A stretch of 60,929 bases of DNA. It comes from Lachnospiraceae bacterium (GTDB lineage Bacteria > Bacillota > Clostridia > Lachnospirales > Lachnospiraceae). Of the stretch, positions 37,201 to 45,746 are shown one piece after another (the first letter of the stretch is position 1; every line of letters starts with the position of its first letter). The notes under the pieces were generated by a model. That model searched no databases. It saw only the letters and a program-made list of their open reading frames with translations, and was not told the origin of the DNA. The translations under genes and the position numbers were made by a program. The stretch covers positions 1-60,929 of the forward strand of contig JAQXGF010000013.1 in assembly GCA_029006155.1 (NCBI GenBank). Reading direction: 5' to 3'.

Positions 37201-37668
37201 ACGCGCCTCCTCATACAGACCTCTCGTCAGATACCGCGGCACCTCACCGGCTAGGCAGGCACTCAGTGCGATGATACCCTCATGGTACTGCCGCAGCAGC
37301 TCTTTATCCACACGGGGACGATAGTAAAATCCCTCGACAAATCCAAGGGAAACGATCTTCATCAGGTTCGCATAGCCCTGATTGTTCTCTGCCAGCAGCA
37401 CCAGATGATAATACCGGTCCTCATCGCTTCCGACCTCCCGGTCAAAGCGGGAATTCGGTGCCACATAGACCTCACAGCCGAGGATCGGATTAATCCCGGC
37501 TGCCTTTGCCTCGCGGTAAAAATCGATCACGCCGTACATGACGCCGTGGTCGGTGATCGCCGCACTGTCCATGCCAAGCTCCTTGACTCTGGCCACATAC
37601 TCTTTAATTTTATTCGAACCGTCCAGCAGACTGTACTCTGTATGGACGTGCAGATGTGTAAAATTCAA
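34207..37668 (-). CDS. dnaE: DNA polymerase III alpha subunit
   Basis: Replicative family C polymerase, 1153 residues. N-terminal PHP domain (HLHVHTEYSLLDGSNKI, ITDHGVMYGVIDF). The palm carries the two metal-binding aspartates in MPDIDVDF (about residue 400) and the third in LLKMDFLGLRTLT, plus GPGRGSAAGS. Fingers, helix-hairpin-helix (KEYDLL is replaced by the usual SHAAAYALVAYQTAYLKYYYP region) and a C-terminal OB fold (VIGGILTEKRVKYTKNNK) follow. DnaE1/DnaE3 class of Firmicutes; it has no proofreading exonuclease. Stop is 68 bases before pfkA. Confidence 0.97.
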   Translation of the reverse strand: MNFTHLHVHTEYSLLDGSNKIKEYVARVKELGMDSAAITDHGVMYGVIDFYREAKAAGINPILGCEVYVAPNSRFDREVGSDEDRYYHLVLLAENNQGYANLMKIVSLGFVEGFYYRPRVDKELLRQYHEGIIALSACLAGEVPRYLTRGLYEEARQTALEYQEIFGKNNYFLELQDHGIPDQKLVNQQLLRMSEELDIPLVATNDVHYTYEDDVAAHDILLCIQTGKKLTDENRMRYEGGQYFVKSPEQMAALFPYAPQALENTHRIAERCHVEIEFGVTKLPRFDVPAPYTSWEYLNKLCYEGLDERYGDRAEELKPRLEYELSTIQRMGYVDYFLIVWDFIRYSRDHGIPVGPGRGSAAGSIVSYTLGITQLDPIRYNLLFERFLNPERVSMPDIDVDFCFERRQEVIDYVVRKYGKDCVAQIVTFGTMAARGVIRDVGRVMDLPYALCDSIAKMIPQELNITIDKALEMNHELKTLYDTDEKIKELINMSRRLEGLPRHTSMHAAGVVISQKEVDEYVPLSRAADGTIVTQFTMTTLEELGLLKMDFLGLRTLTVIDNAVRLVAKDTGRKLDMLKIDYNDKAVLDSIGTGKTEGVFQLESGGMKNFMKELKPQSLEDIIAGISLYRPGPMDFIPQYIRGKNNPETITYDCPQLQHILEPTYGCIVYPEQVMQIVRDLGGYTLGRSDLVRRAMSKKKAAVMAKERQNFVYGNAEEGVPGCIANGIDEKTANKIYDDMTDFAKYAFNKSHAAAYALVAYQTAYLKYYYPVEFMAALMTSVIDNPPKVAEYILTCRQMGIQILPPDINVGEAGFTVDGKNIRYGLSAIKSIGRPVIDAVVEERTLGGPYRSLKDFIERLTGKETNKRTIENFIKSGAFDGLGGTRKQFMMIYADIVDRIAHEKKSSMTGQMSLFDLMGEEDKREYEIQLPNVGEYEKEQLLAFEKEVLGIYVSGHPLEKYEALWKHVITNVTSDFALDEETGHSKVADGNRAVIGGILTEKRVKYTKNNKTMAYLTVEDLVGTVEVVVFPKDYEKNQQYLNEDERVFIRGRISSEDDQASRLICEKIFRFDEVPQELWIQFADMEDYRVKEKQLFDLLRDSDGKDYVVLYVRDGRSVRRLGDNWTVRADEALLGALSEAFGADNVRLTQKKI

Positions 37669-37681
37669 AGCAGCCAGCCTC

Positions 37682-38521
37682 CTAGTCTACTTTCCGGATC
37701 TTTCCGTCTGCAAGGACAATCCGTCCTTCCTTGAGCAACCGCCCGACCGCACGTTTGAACGCATTCTTGCTCAGACCAAACTCGCGCTGGATCGTCTCCG
37801 GTCTCGCCTTATCATCAAATGGCAGCACGCCGTCGAACTCCTCGATAATGCTGAGCACGCTCTCTGCATCCTCATCGATCTGCAGGTATGCTTTTTCCCG
37901 GATGCTCAGATCGAGCTTGCCGTCCTCTTTTACACCGGAGACGCGCGCCTGCACCCGATCCCCGACGCGGATCCCCTGTACACCGCTCTCACGCTTTGGA
38001 ATCAGCGCAGAATACTGGTCATCCACCGCCACAAATGCGCCAAAATTGCTGCTGAGCTCATACACTCTTCCGTGCACCTGGTCGTTGACCTGATACGGAG
38101 AATTTTTCTTCAGATACGGATAAACCCGCATCGTCGCGCACAGACGGCTGCTCTTATCCAGATACAGCGCCACGAGGCACTCGTCTCCCGGATATACCTT
38201 CCCGGTCTGCTCCCGGAATGGAAGCAGCAGATCCTTCTCCAGCCCCCAGTCCAGAAATGCACCGATCTTCGTCACATCCTTGACCTTGAGCACAGCTGTC
38301 TTTCCGATCGTCACCATCGGCTCCCGCCGTGTCGCGATCAGGCGGTCGCTCGAATCCAGATATACGAACACTTCCACCTTCGTACCCGGCTTCATTCCCT
38401 CGTCCACTTCTTTTTTCGGCAACAGCACCTTTTCGCTGCTCTCCTTGTGCTCCGCCAGATAGACACCGAATCCGGTCTCTTTTACAATGATTAACTCCTG
38501 TCTTTCTCCTGCCTGTATCAT
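37682..38521 (-). CDS. CvfB/YitL-type S1 RNA-binding protein
   Basis: 279 residues, three S1-like OB segments then a winged helix. S1-1 begins ELIIVKETGFGVYLAEHKES; S1-2 TAVLKVKDVTKIGAFLDWGLEKDLLLPF; S1-3 VHGRVYELSSNFGAFVAV. The C-terminal wing is DGVLPFDDKARPETIQREFGLSKNAFKRAVGRLLKEG. Staphylococcal CvfB affects virulence gene expression through RNA binding; the role in this organism is unknown. Its ATG overlaps the thioesterase TGA (ATGA), so translation is coupled, and dnaE follows at 14 bases. Confidence 0.93.
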   Translation of the reverse strand: MIQAGERQELIIVKETGFGVYLAEHKESSEKVLLPKKEVDEGMKPGTKVEVFVYLDSSDRLIATRREPMVTIGKTAVLKVKDVTKIGAFLDWGLEKDLLLPFREQTGKVYPGDECLVALYLDKSSRLCATMRVYPYLKKNSPYQVNDQVHGRVYELSSNFGAFVAVDDQYSALIPKRESGVQGIRVGDRVQARVSGVKEDGKLDLSIREKAYLQIDEDAESVLSIIEEFDGVLPFDDKARPETIQREFGLSKNAFKRAVGRLLKEGRIVLADGKIRKVD

Positions 38522-39270
38522 ACGTCCTCCCTTTTTTCTGCAGCGCCCTCGCTGCTTGCCTGTGCCGCACGGTGTGACAGCACCGCATACGGCTTTCCTG
38601 CTTCATCGCACAGCCCGACCGTCACGGTCTGCGCATCCTGATGCACATATGGATAAATGACATCGTGCAAATGTGCCTGCTTTTTATACTCTACCTGCAG
38701 ATATCCGGTCTCAAAGCCTTCCGGAAGATACTCCTCCGCCATCCGGATATACTGCCCATTGTTGACATGGTTATTCGTATCCAGGTGATAGCGGCATACC
38801 GTAAAAGGCTCCCGCGCTTCACAGTCCGGCGGCAGTTTGAGCTTCCGCGGCCCATATTCCATATCCAGCTTCTCTTCCATTTTATATCTTGACACGTGGC
38901 CTTCTGTCACCCGCACGGGCTTGCCTGTCTTCAAATCAATCAGCGCCCATACACTGTTTGCTTTTGCAAGATACCTCTGTTCCGCGTCCACCAGTGCATA
39001 GTTCCGGTAGCCGTAAAACGCCTTAAAGCCATATGGCCACGTCTGTGCCGTGATCGGCTCCGCCAGATACGGTCTGCGCAAAATCTCGATCTGCCATGAT
39101 AAAATCATCCACGCCAGACCCTGCTCCTTCAGAAACCGCGTCCCGACACCACAGTCCTCCGACTGAAACGTCGAAGCATCCTGAAAATAGTCCACCAGCG
39201 ATACGAGCGTCAGCTTTTCTTCCGGATCCGTCTCGCTGTAACGGACTCTGCTTGTAAATTCAAATGGCAT
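38518..39270 (-). CDS. Acyl-ACP thioesterase
   Basis: 250 residues with two hotdog folds. First half: YSETDPEEKLTLVSLVDYFQDASTFQSEDCGVG and FKAFYGYRNYAL. Second half: YHLDTNNHVNNGQYIRMAEE with the catalytic N-x-H-V-N-N pattern of FatA/FatB-type enzymes. It releases free fatty acids from acyl carrier protein in the cytosol. First gene of the operon thioesterase-cvfB-dnaE-pfkA; the ATG at 39270 has GAGGAG upstream. Confidence 0.92.
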   Translation of the reverse strand: MPFEFTSRVRYSETDPEEKLTLVSLVDYFQDASTFQSEDCGVGTRFLKEQGLAWMILSWQIEILRRPYLAEPITAQTWPYGFKAFYGYRNYALVDAEQRYLAKANSVWALIDLKTGKPVRVTEGHVSRYKMEEKLDMEYGPRKLKLPPDCEAREPFTVCRYHLDTNNHVNNGQYIRMAEEYLPEGFETGYLQVEYKKQAHLHDVIYPYVHQDAQTVTVGLCDEAGKPYAVLSHRAAQASSEGAAEKREDV

Positions 39271-39310
39271 TTTTGTATCTCCTCAATCTCATCTCTTCGG
39301 AACGTGTCTT

Positions 39311-39319
39311 ATTATAGCA
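39311..39319 (-). promoter_or_regulatory. Extended -10 promoter of the thioesterase-dnaE-pfkA operon
   Basis: Minus-strand TGC-TATAAT with a perfect -10 (39311-39316). The -35 position (TGGAAC) is weak, as is common for extended -10 promoters. Transcription would start about 35 bases before the ATG at 39270. Confidence 0.7.
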
Positions 39320-39344
39320 TCATTCCGGGGTTTGTTCCATGATT

Positions 39345-41831
39345 TTATTGGTTAAAGAATCCTGCAAAATTCTCATTTTTTCCGAATAAATGCGCATACT
39401 GCAGCATCTCATATTCCTGCAGCCCTTCCTGACCGGACGCATCCAGCGCTTCCTGGGAATCTGCATAGCGTCCGTCTGCCTGAATAAATCCGAGTGTATC
39501 GATGACCGGCACCTCTTTCGACAGATCCAGAAGAAACTTCTGATAAGCGTTCGTCGGAACCCCGGCTACCTGCAATAGCTCTGCCCCCAGATAGTTCGCC
39601 GACAGCCGCTCGATCTGTGTTTCTTCTATATTATAGTTCGCCCAGATGACAAACGGCGTCACGTATTTATTCTGGTTTTTCTCCAGTTCGTTTTCGGTAT
39701 CGGCCTGATTCGCCATGCTGTTGATAAACGAATTATTCAGCCGTGGCCAGTGGTCGCCAAACATCAGGATGACGGTCGGCTCCTCTTCCTGCTCGAAATA
39801 ATGCACCAGCTGCTCAAACGCCCGGTCTGACTCCCGCAACAAGGAGAGGTACTCCTCCACATCGTCCGCCGTCTGTCCTCCGGTATACTGCGGCGCATCC
39901 GGACTTCGATAGCCGGAAAGATAACCGCCGTGATTCTGGATCGTGACATTAAAGCAGAAGAAATGCTCCGATGTCCCGGAAGCCTTCCACGCCTCATACT
40001 GGCTGCACACCTCCTCATAGTCTGCCTGATCGGACGGATAGCCGTGGATCTCCTCCAGCTCATCGACATCCGCATCCGTAAGGAAGGTGTCAAAGCCAAG
40101 CAGCGGATATACCTGATCCCGGTTCCAGTTCGAACCACTCGCAAAATGGCAGGCGAGCGTCTCATAGCCATACTGCTTCAGATAAGAAGCCAGCGATGGC
40201 AGCGCCTGCCTGACATATGCCTGATACGGCGTGCTTCCGGTCGGCAAAAACTGCATCGTGCTCCCCGTCAGGAATTCAAATTCCGTGTTCGCCGTGCCGC
40301 CTCCGAACACCGGCACATACAGATTGCCTTTTACCGTATTTTCCTGCAGCGAATCGATAAACGGCAGCAACGGCTGCGATATCTGGATGCCGCCCACACT
40401 GGCAAAGTCCGTAAAGGATTCGTTCATGATCGCGATGATATTGGGCAGCATTTCCTCATCGTTTGATTGTTTGGAGGCGGATGCTGCCGTCTGTGTTTCC
40501 GCCGTCTTTGTCTGCTCAGCTGTATCTGATCGTCCAGATGTTTCTGTCAGCTCCGTCATCAGCTGCTCCACTGCTTCCGTGGAATACCCATCCGGCTTTT
40601 CTACCTTCTGATAATTCTCATAAATGTAGGTCGCCAGAAAATACCCGTATTTCTCATACGACGACGTGAGATTCCAGAAAAATCCCCCGTTCTTCCCGGT
40701 CGAGAGGATCGGCTGCGACCGAAGATACCCCCAGCCGCCTGCGGTGAGCACCGCGAGCACGCCAAACCAGGCAATGCGCTGCTTTCCGGTGTAGCGCACA
40801 AAGCGAATCTTGTGCTCAAGTGCAAAGACCGTGAGCATCAAAAAGAAGGCCGCACACAGCGAAACCGGCAAATCAAACTTGTATGCGCTGCTCACTTCCC
40901 CTGCCGTCCCGATACTGAGCAGATCTGCCGGATGCAATGGGCTTCCCCGGAACTCCAGCACGTAATACTCCGCCACGCCGATCACAAAGCAAAGGATCGT
41001 CCCGACTTTCAACAGCCAGCCGCCCTTCCATAAAAAGACAGCCAGCGCGGCAAACAGGAAAAAGCAGAGCATACAATTGTAAAACAGCCGTTCTCCGCCA
41101 AGGGCCGTTGGCATATTCCCGGCTGCCAGTTCCAGCAGGCACACACCGAGCACGACATGCCCCGCCAGAAAAAGCGGCAGGAGCCGCGTATGCCACACCG
41201 GAATCAGTGGATACAGCACCGCATAGAAAAACAGCACCAGCGTCATTCCTGCGAACAGCCACCACAGCGGATTCTGTGTGTAATACGACTGGTAGACGAA
41301 CAGGCCGTACAGCTTCTGCTCCTGTTCCTGCATATTGACACGCAGTGCTCCCAGCTCTCCTTCCGAAAGGCACGGCAGCGTCTGCAGCTGCGGATATTCA
41401 TCCGTAATACCGGAAAAGGAGATCGTATACACATACTTTGCCCCCGGCTGTACCCGGATATGGAAGGAAATGCCCTGCGCACCGTTTTCTACCAGCGCGT
41501 CACACGGCAGTTCCCGCGTCGCCAGGATCGCGCCATCCGCATCCTGTAACGTCACAAGCATGCTCCCGGTCGTCCCGTGTGCACCGATCGACACATAGAC
41601 CAGTTCCAGAATCCCGTCCTGCGCATAGAATTCCTGCGAAATCACCGTATTTTCTCCGAGGTCCGGGATACTCTGCGGATCCACCGTCGTGTCCCAGCCG
41701 ATCGCGGTCTGCGTTTCCTCACCGTAAAAATCCTGACGCCGAAGCCCCGTAATAAACGCACATACGAGAAGCATCAGCATCAGGATTATCCGGAACCCGC
41801 TCCATGACTCTTTTGCCCATATTTTTTTCAT
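39345..41831 (-). CDS. LTA synthase-like membrane sulfatase
   Basis: 828 residues. One N-terminal membrane segment, an outer domain of about 150 residues, four to five more membrane segments (about 185-390), then an extracellular sulfatase-fold domain. Landmarks: IIAIMNESFTDFASVGG (metal-binding N-E-S-F), GGGTANTEFEFLTG with the nucleophile threonine, SGSNWNRDQVYPLLGFDTFL, and MFGDHWP with the metal-binding D-H pair. It likely transfers glycerol phosphate or another phospho-alcohol to a surface polymer. Longer than LtaS (about 640) because of the extra first outer domain. Own promoter upstream. Confidence 0.9.
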   Translation of the reverse strand: MKKIWAKESWSGFRIILMLMLLVCAFITGLRRQDFYGEETQTAIGWDTTVDPQSIPDLGENTVISQEFYAQDGILELVYVSIGAHGTTGSMLVTLQDADGAILATRELPCDALVENGAQGISFHIRVQPGAKYVYTISFSGITDEYPQLQTLPCLSEGELGALRVNMQEQEQKLYGLFVYQSYYTQNPLWWLFAGMTLVLFFYAVLYPLIPVWHTRLLPLFLAGHVVLGVCLLELAAGNMPTALGGERLFYNCMLCFFLFAALAVFLWKGGWLLKVGTILCFVIGVAEYYVLEFRGSPLHPADLLSIGTAGEVSSAYKFDLPVSLCAAFFLMLTVFALEHKIRFVRYTGKQRIAWFGVLAVLTAGGWGYLRSQPILSTGKNGGFFWNLTSSYEKYGYFLATYIYENYQKVEKPDGYSTEAVEQLMTELTETSGRSDTAEQTKTAETQTAASASKQSNDEEMLPNIIAIMNESFTDFASVGGIQISQPLLPFIDSLQENTVKGNLYVPVFGGGTANTEFEFLTGSTMQFLPTGSTPYQAYVRQALPSLASYLKQYGYETLACHFASGSNWNRDQVYPLLGFDTFLTDADVDELEEIHGYPSDQADYEEVCSQYEAWKASGTSEHFFCFNVTIQNHGGYLSGYRSPDAPQYTGGQTADDVEEYLSLLRESDRAFEQLVHYFEQEEEPTVILMFGDHWPRLNNSFINSMANQADTENELEKNQNKYVTPFVIWANYNIEETQIERLSANYLGAELLQVAGVPTNAYQKFLLDLSKEVPVIDTLGFIQADGRYADSQEALDASGQEGLQEYEMLQYAHLFGKNENFAGFFNQ

Positions 41832-41840
41832 CGTTTTGTA

Positions 41841-41897
41841 CCTCTTGCAGATTTTTCTCCTGCCATCATAGCACGCAGCAGGTAAATCTGCAAGAGG
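41841..41897. repeat. Perfect 14-base inverted repeat around the LTA-synthase-like gene promoter
   Basis: CCTCTTGCAGATTT (41841-41854) and AAATCTGCAAGAGG (41884-41897) are exact complements separated by 29 bases. The left arm contains the complement of the ribosome binding site (AAGAGG before ATG 41831) and the right arm contains the -35 hexamer. Confidence 0.9.
41865..41893 (-). promoter_or_regulatory. Promoter of the LTA-synthase-like gene
   Basis: Minus-strand TTGCAG (41888-41893), 17 bases, TATGAT (41865-41870) with extended TGC before it. The start point would fall near 41858, inside the inverted repeat, giving a leader of about 27 bases. Confidence 0.75.
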
Positions 41898-41909
41898 GCT
41901 TATTCACGC

Positions 41910-43121
41910 CTAATAGCGACTCAACGATGTCAGCGCCGCGCAGATCGTATCGACATTCTCTGAATACGCCGCTCCGGTCACGCAGAACACATACTGCGGA
42001 TCGGTCGGGTGGAAAAACATAACGGCACTGCAGTCCTCCGATTCCAGACGGTAGGTGATGCAGCCAATTCCATTGATTTCCACGAGATCATCGACCGTAT
42101 ACCCGGACTGACGGATCGCATCCGCGAGCTCCTCTAACGTATCCGTCCCCTGATTGTACGCCCATACAACAGAAATCGCCGGAGCATTCTCCGCGCCTGA
42201 CGCATCACCGGCCAGATAGAGTACGCCCTGCTGCGCCTCCTCCTCAGAAATATCGTATACCGTCCAGTCGCTTGGCAGATAGAGCCGGAAGCCATCCTGA
42301 AATGGCACCCACGTACCGGCATAAGGCGCCGACGCTTCCTCAAACGTAATGCTTCCATTTAATGTATCCTGCGCGCCGGCAGATCCGGCAATACTTCCCA
42401 CTGCCCCGGCAGCGCTGCCGATCGTCCCTTCTGTACCGGCTCCGTTCTGGTCGATCGTATCCTGTACGGCCTGTGTCATCCCATCCACCGTCTGTTCCGC
42501 TCCACCCAAAGCTGAACGCGCTGTATCCACATGCTTCGCATAATTGCTTTCCCCTCCGGCCAGATAAGCAAAGCTTCCGGCTGCCTCTGACAGCGCCGTG
42601 GAAGCATACCAGGACAGTTCCGGGATTTCCTTTGCGCCAAACATATACGTCTTTCCATTCATTGCACAGAACAGGCGGGTATCCTGAATCTGATAGCCGC
42701 TCACCTCATAGGAATAGACCGTTTTCACAAAACTCCGATCCCCAAGCGCCATCTCGCCTGCTGCTTCTGTCACCTGCAAATCCGCATACTCCCCGCGCAT
42801 ATACTCCGTAAACTGATCCGCGAAATCCGTCGCATCCGTGTCATAAACGCCGACGATCACATACGGAATCGAGCCATCCTCACCGGTATAAATATAAACA
42901 TACCCATCCTTCTCTGCCACCGCCGTGTATGAAGAGAGCTGCACGGAAATCCCCAGATCATCCAGCGCAATCACGTCCTCCTGCGCACTTTCCTGATCCG
43001 ATGCGACGATCTCATTTTCTCCGCCGACTGCTTTGATACTTCCCTCCGAAGCCACCGCATTGCTGGAAATCATCATACCCGCCATGACCGCTGCTAAAAG
43101 TACATTCCATCTTCTTCTCAT
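41910..43121 (-). CDS. Secreted two-domain protein of unknown function
   Basis: 403 residues with a signal peptide (1-25, cleavage near AVA-SEG). Residues about 48-195 and 265-403 are two alpha/beta domains with similar plan, each starting with a strand pair and holding an ITYRLE- or KTVYSYE-like strand; they may be a duplication. A glycine- and alanine-rich linker (GSAAGAVGSIAGSAGAQ) separates them. No catalytic motif is seen and the family is not recognised. AAAGGAGG before the ATG gives strong initiation. It lies 51 bases after the regulator gene and is probably cotranscribed, so the two may be linked in function. Confidence 0.8.
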   Translation of the reverse strand: MRRRWNVLLAAVMAGMMISSNAVASEGSIKAVGGENEIVASDQESAQEDVIALDDLGISVQLSSYTAVAEKDGYVYIYTGEDGSIPYVIVGVYDTDATDFADQFTEYMRGEYADLQVTEAAGEMALGDRSFVKTVYSYEVSGYQIQDTRLFCAMNGKTYMFGAKEIPELSWYASTALSEAAGSFAYLAGGESNYAKHVDTARSALGGAEQTVDGMTQAVQDTIDQNGAGTEGTIGSAAGAVGSIAGSAGAQDTLNGSITFEEASAPYAGTWVPFQDGFRLYLPSDWTVYDISEEEAQQGVLYLAGDASGAENAPAISVVWAYNQGTDTLEELADAIRQSGYTVDDLVEINGIGCITYRLESEDCSAVMFFHPTDPQYVFCVTGAAYSENVDTICAALTSLSRY

Positions 43122-43172
43122 AAACCCATCCTCCTTTAATTCGGATACAGCTGCGTCGTGCCCGCCACATAG

Positions 43173-44921
43173 TCACAGTACGCCTCCCAGTTCTCCTTCA
43201 TCCCGAATCGGAAGCACCAGATTCTCCAGTGCTTCCCGCAGCTTTGGATGATGAATCACGAAATGGATCGCAGGCGCCCGGTTTTTCGAGACCATGCACC
43301 ACTGCCCCTCCCGGCACAATATCTGAATATTGTGAAAGCCCGCAGCCTTTGTGAGCCGGAACCGATACTGCTCCTGCCGCAGCGCATAGTCCTGCGCGGA
43401 TTTTATGCACGCCCGGTACTCCGCATAAGTCAGCCGGATATCCTGCTCAAAAAAGCATTCCGCCAGCGGCAGAACCGACGGATACACCTCATATTCGGCC
43501 TCCGAAAGCTCCGCCAGTTCATCCTCCACAAGACTGTGTGTAAAAATCTGCTCCATCTGCTGCCGTTCCCGCTTCTGATATTCCAAAATCTGCGTTTGCC
43601 GTTTCTTTGCCACACCTGCCCGTTCCAGAATCGATACCAGCTGCGTTTCCGCTACCGGAAACAGGGGTGGTGCCGCCAGAATCCGCCTGCGCTTTCCTTC
43701 CAGCGCCGCATCCTTTGCCAGAAACGCTTCCAGCCCTTTTCGCCGCTCCCTGCGATAAATTTCCATGAGCGGATGCGCCTTTTTCAAAAGAAACTGCAGA
43801 TTCTTTCGGCAGATCGCCACTTCCTCCCTGCGACTCGTCAGGTAATAGTGTGCCAGCTCATGATGCCCGCTGATACAGTCTCCGGTCATCGCCGCCTGTC
43901 CGGAAGCATAATGCAGATGAGCATAGACCCGATTCTGACTGCCCTTCAGATAATACGGGGAAATCTGCCCGGTCATGTACAGCGGCACCCAGTTTTCCAG
44001 TCCGAGCATCATATCCTTTAAGGGGCGCTCCACGTCGTGAATGATGTGAATGTGAAGCCCTTTTTTCAGCACCATCGCCAGTCCGAACATATATTTTTTC
44101 GCAAATGCTTCATCGGCGGCCATATCCTCCACCGGCATATCACTGCACAGATATACCGGCTCCATCGACCTCGCCAGCACCGTGTGCTTCAGAAAGTCCA
44201 GTTCCCCCTCACGCATCTCCGAAAGCCCGTAATAATGCCTGGACACCGGCAGCGTAAACGGCACCTTGGGCACCCGCAGGCTGTCAAAATGAATGGCTCG
44301 AATATAGTCATCCAAATCAAAGTCATCCACCTTGTGCAAAAATCCGGACACATAGTCCTCTCGCTTCCCGGCCTCCTGATACAGCCACTGTTCCAGCAGC
44401 CGGATCGCGGCTCCGATCTCTGAACAGGCATCCACTCGCCCAGTCAGCGCGGCGATCCGCGGCTGTATCTCTGTCCACGGGCTGTTTTTCACCACATAAA
44501 TGCACACCTTTTCCATAAACACTTCCGGATTGGCCGGCCGCCGTTTTCCGGTTCGAATTTTTGAGAGATAGGAGACATCGTAGTGAAGAAATGCCGCCAG
44601 CTGCGCGAGATTCACATCCAGCTCCCGCAGCAGCACATCGAGCCGCTCATACGGAAACACAGGCGGTTCTCCTTTTGGCAAGCTCTCCTTCAGACCGTTC
44701 CAAATCTGCGTCTCCTCCATATCCGCCAGCCCTCTTTTCGCTGCCAGCTGCGCGATCCCCTCTGCCAGTCGCAGCAGATAGGTACTGTCTGCCGCCGGTA
44801 CCCGCTCTCCCTTTCGGTAACGGCTGATGATCGTCTCCGACACCCCGCTTTCGGATGCCAGCTCCCTGCCCGTACAGTGCAGCTTTTCCATATACGCATC
44901 CAACTGTTCCTGAAAATTCAT
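43173..44921 (-). CDS. Transcription regulator with two XRE-like helix-turn-helix domains
   Basis: 582 residues from ATG 44921 (GCGGAGGATTGC upstream). HTH 1 spans about 12-55 (LHCTGRELASESGVSETIISRYRKGERVP); HTH 2 about 95-145 (DVNLAQLAAFLHYDVSYLSKIRTGKRRP). The remaining 430 residues are a large alpha-helical or mixed sensor part without a recognised domain. Both HTH segments end in a typical recognition turn. The C-terminus ends ...PIRDEGELGGVL; the bases just after the stop encode in the +1 frame a plausible tail (ENWEAYCDYVAGTTQLYPN), so a one-base slip near 43195 is possible. Ligand and targets unknown. Confidence 0.82.
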   Translation of the reverse strand: MNFQEQLDAYMEKLHCTGRELASESGVSETIISRYRKGERVPAADSTYLLRLAEGIAQLAAKRGLADMEETQIWNGLKESLPKGEPPVFPYERLDVLLRELDVNLAQLAAFLHYDVSYLSKIRTGKRRPANPEVFMEKVCIYVVKNSPWTEIQPRIAALTGRVDACSEIGAAIRLLEQWLYQEAGKREDYVSGFLHKVDDFDLDDYIRAIHFDSLRVPKVPFTLPVSRHYYGLSEMREGELDFLKHTVLARSMEPVYLCSDMPVEDMAADEAFAKKYMFGLAMVLKKGLHIHIIHDVERPLKDMMLGLENWVPLYMTGQISPYYLKGSQNRVYAHLHYASGQAAMTGDCISGHHELAHYYLTSRREEVAICRKNLQFLLKKAHPLMEIYRRERRKGLEAFLAKDAALEGKRRRILAAPPLFPVAETQLVSILERAGVAKKRQTQILEYQKRERQQMEQIFTHSLVEDELAELSEAEYEVYPSVLPLAECFFEQDIRLTYAEYRACIKSAQDYALRQEQYRFRLTKAAGFHNIQILCREGQWCMVSKNRAPAIHFVIHHPKLREALENLVLPIRDEGELGGVL

Positions 44922-44972
44922 GCAATCCTCCGCCATTTCTTCTGAATATTTCGTCACATTGCTTCTGTTTTC

Positions 44973-45001
44973 AGTATACTTGATTTCCTGATTTTGTGCA
45001 A
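44973..45001 (-). promoter_or_regulatory. Promoter of the double-HTH regulator
   Basis: Minus-strand TTGCAC (44996-45001), 17 bases, TATACT (44973-44978). The -35 hexamer overlaps the T-run of the terminator that ends the upstream gene. Confidence 0.8.
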
Positions 45002-45038
45002 AAAAATTACCGCATTTGTCCATGACAAATACGGCAAT
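45000..45038 (-). terminator. Terminator of the YczE-like gene
   Basis: Minus-strand hairpin: 15-base arms ATTGCCGTATTTGTC and GACAAATGCGGTAAT (45038 to 45006) with two G-U pairs and a 3-base loop, followed by T6. It starts 12 bases after the stop at 45051. Confidence 0.9.
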
Positions 45039-45050
45039 TTTCCATTTTCC

Positions 45051-45674
45051 TTATGCTTCTGCCTGACGGCATTCCTGCTCCTGCTTTGGCAGCTCCAGCT
45101 TCACAAAGCGTCCGACAAGCGTTCCCGTAAACAGGATCGACAGCACCGTCCCGATCCCGAACACCCCGCCGAGCAGAAAACCGGTCACGGTGTAGAGAAA
45201 ATCCGTCCCGGTCCGAAGCACCGAATACTTTACAGACGTCTTTTCCTCCAGCTTGTACAGCAGCGCATCGAGTGCATTCATACCCAGCTCAAACCGGATC
45301 AGCAGTGCCAGCGCAAATGCAAACAGCAGCTCTCCGATCAGATACACCAGCAGCTTTACCGCAAATATTTGCTCCCCAAGCTGTAACGGCGAGAACAGCC
45401 AGCTGTAAAAATCGATAAAATATCCGGATGTGAGGGCATATACGATCGTCCCCGCCCCCATATTCCGCTTTGCAACGATCAACGCCAGCACGATCACGAT
45501 CGCATTGTACAAAAGCGATGCATTTCCAAACTGAATCCCAAGGCTCCGGCTGATCCCGTCACACAAAATTCCGATCGGATCACTGCCAAGCCCGCACTGC
45601 AGAAACAGTCCGACTCCGCAGCCCACCCCGTTCATCGCTGCAAATATTCCAAATGCTCTCTTTCCTCTGGACAT
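45051..45674 (-). CDS. YczE/YitT-like integral membrane protein
   Basis: 207 residues, five to six membrane segments, in the YitT/YczE family. FGIFAAMNGVGCGVGLFLQCGLGSDPIGILCDGIS is the family start with the conserved G-x-x-P turn; a second related repeat begins near FELGMNALDALLYKLEEK. Start ATG 45674 follows GGGAGGG; the open frame upstream to 45875 is noncoding. Function of the family is unsettled; in Bacillus yczE lies by surfactin genes. It is divergent from a Crp/Fnr regulator. Confidence 0.85.
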   Translation of the reverse strand: MSRGKRAFGIFAAMNGVGCGVGLFLQCGLGSDPIGILCDGISRSLGIQFGNASLLYNAIVIVLALIVAKRNMGAGTIVYALTSGYFIDFYSWLFSPLQLGEQIFAVKLLVYLIGELLFAFALALLIRFELGMNALDALLYKLEEKTSVKYSVLRTGTDFLYTVTGFLLGGVFGIGTVLSILFTGTLVGRFVKLELPKQEQECRQAEA

Positions 45675-45746
45675 GATGCCACCCTCCCTGTTTTCCCTTG
45701 CATTTTTCTTTGTTCTAACATAATATAAACACAAAAGCAAAAAAAG

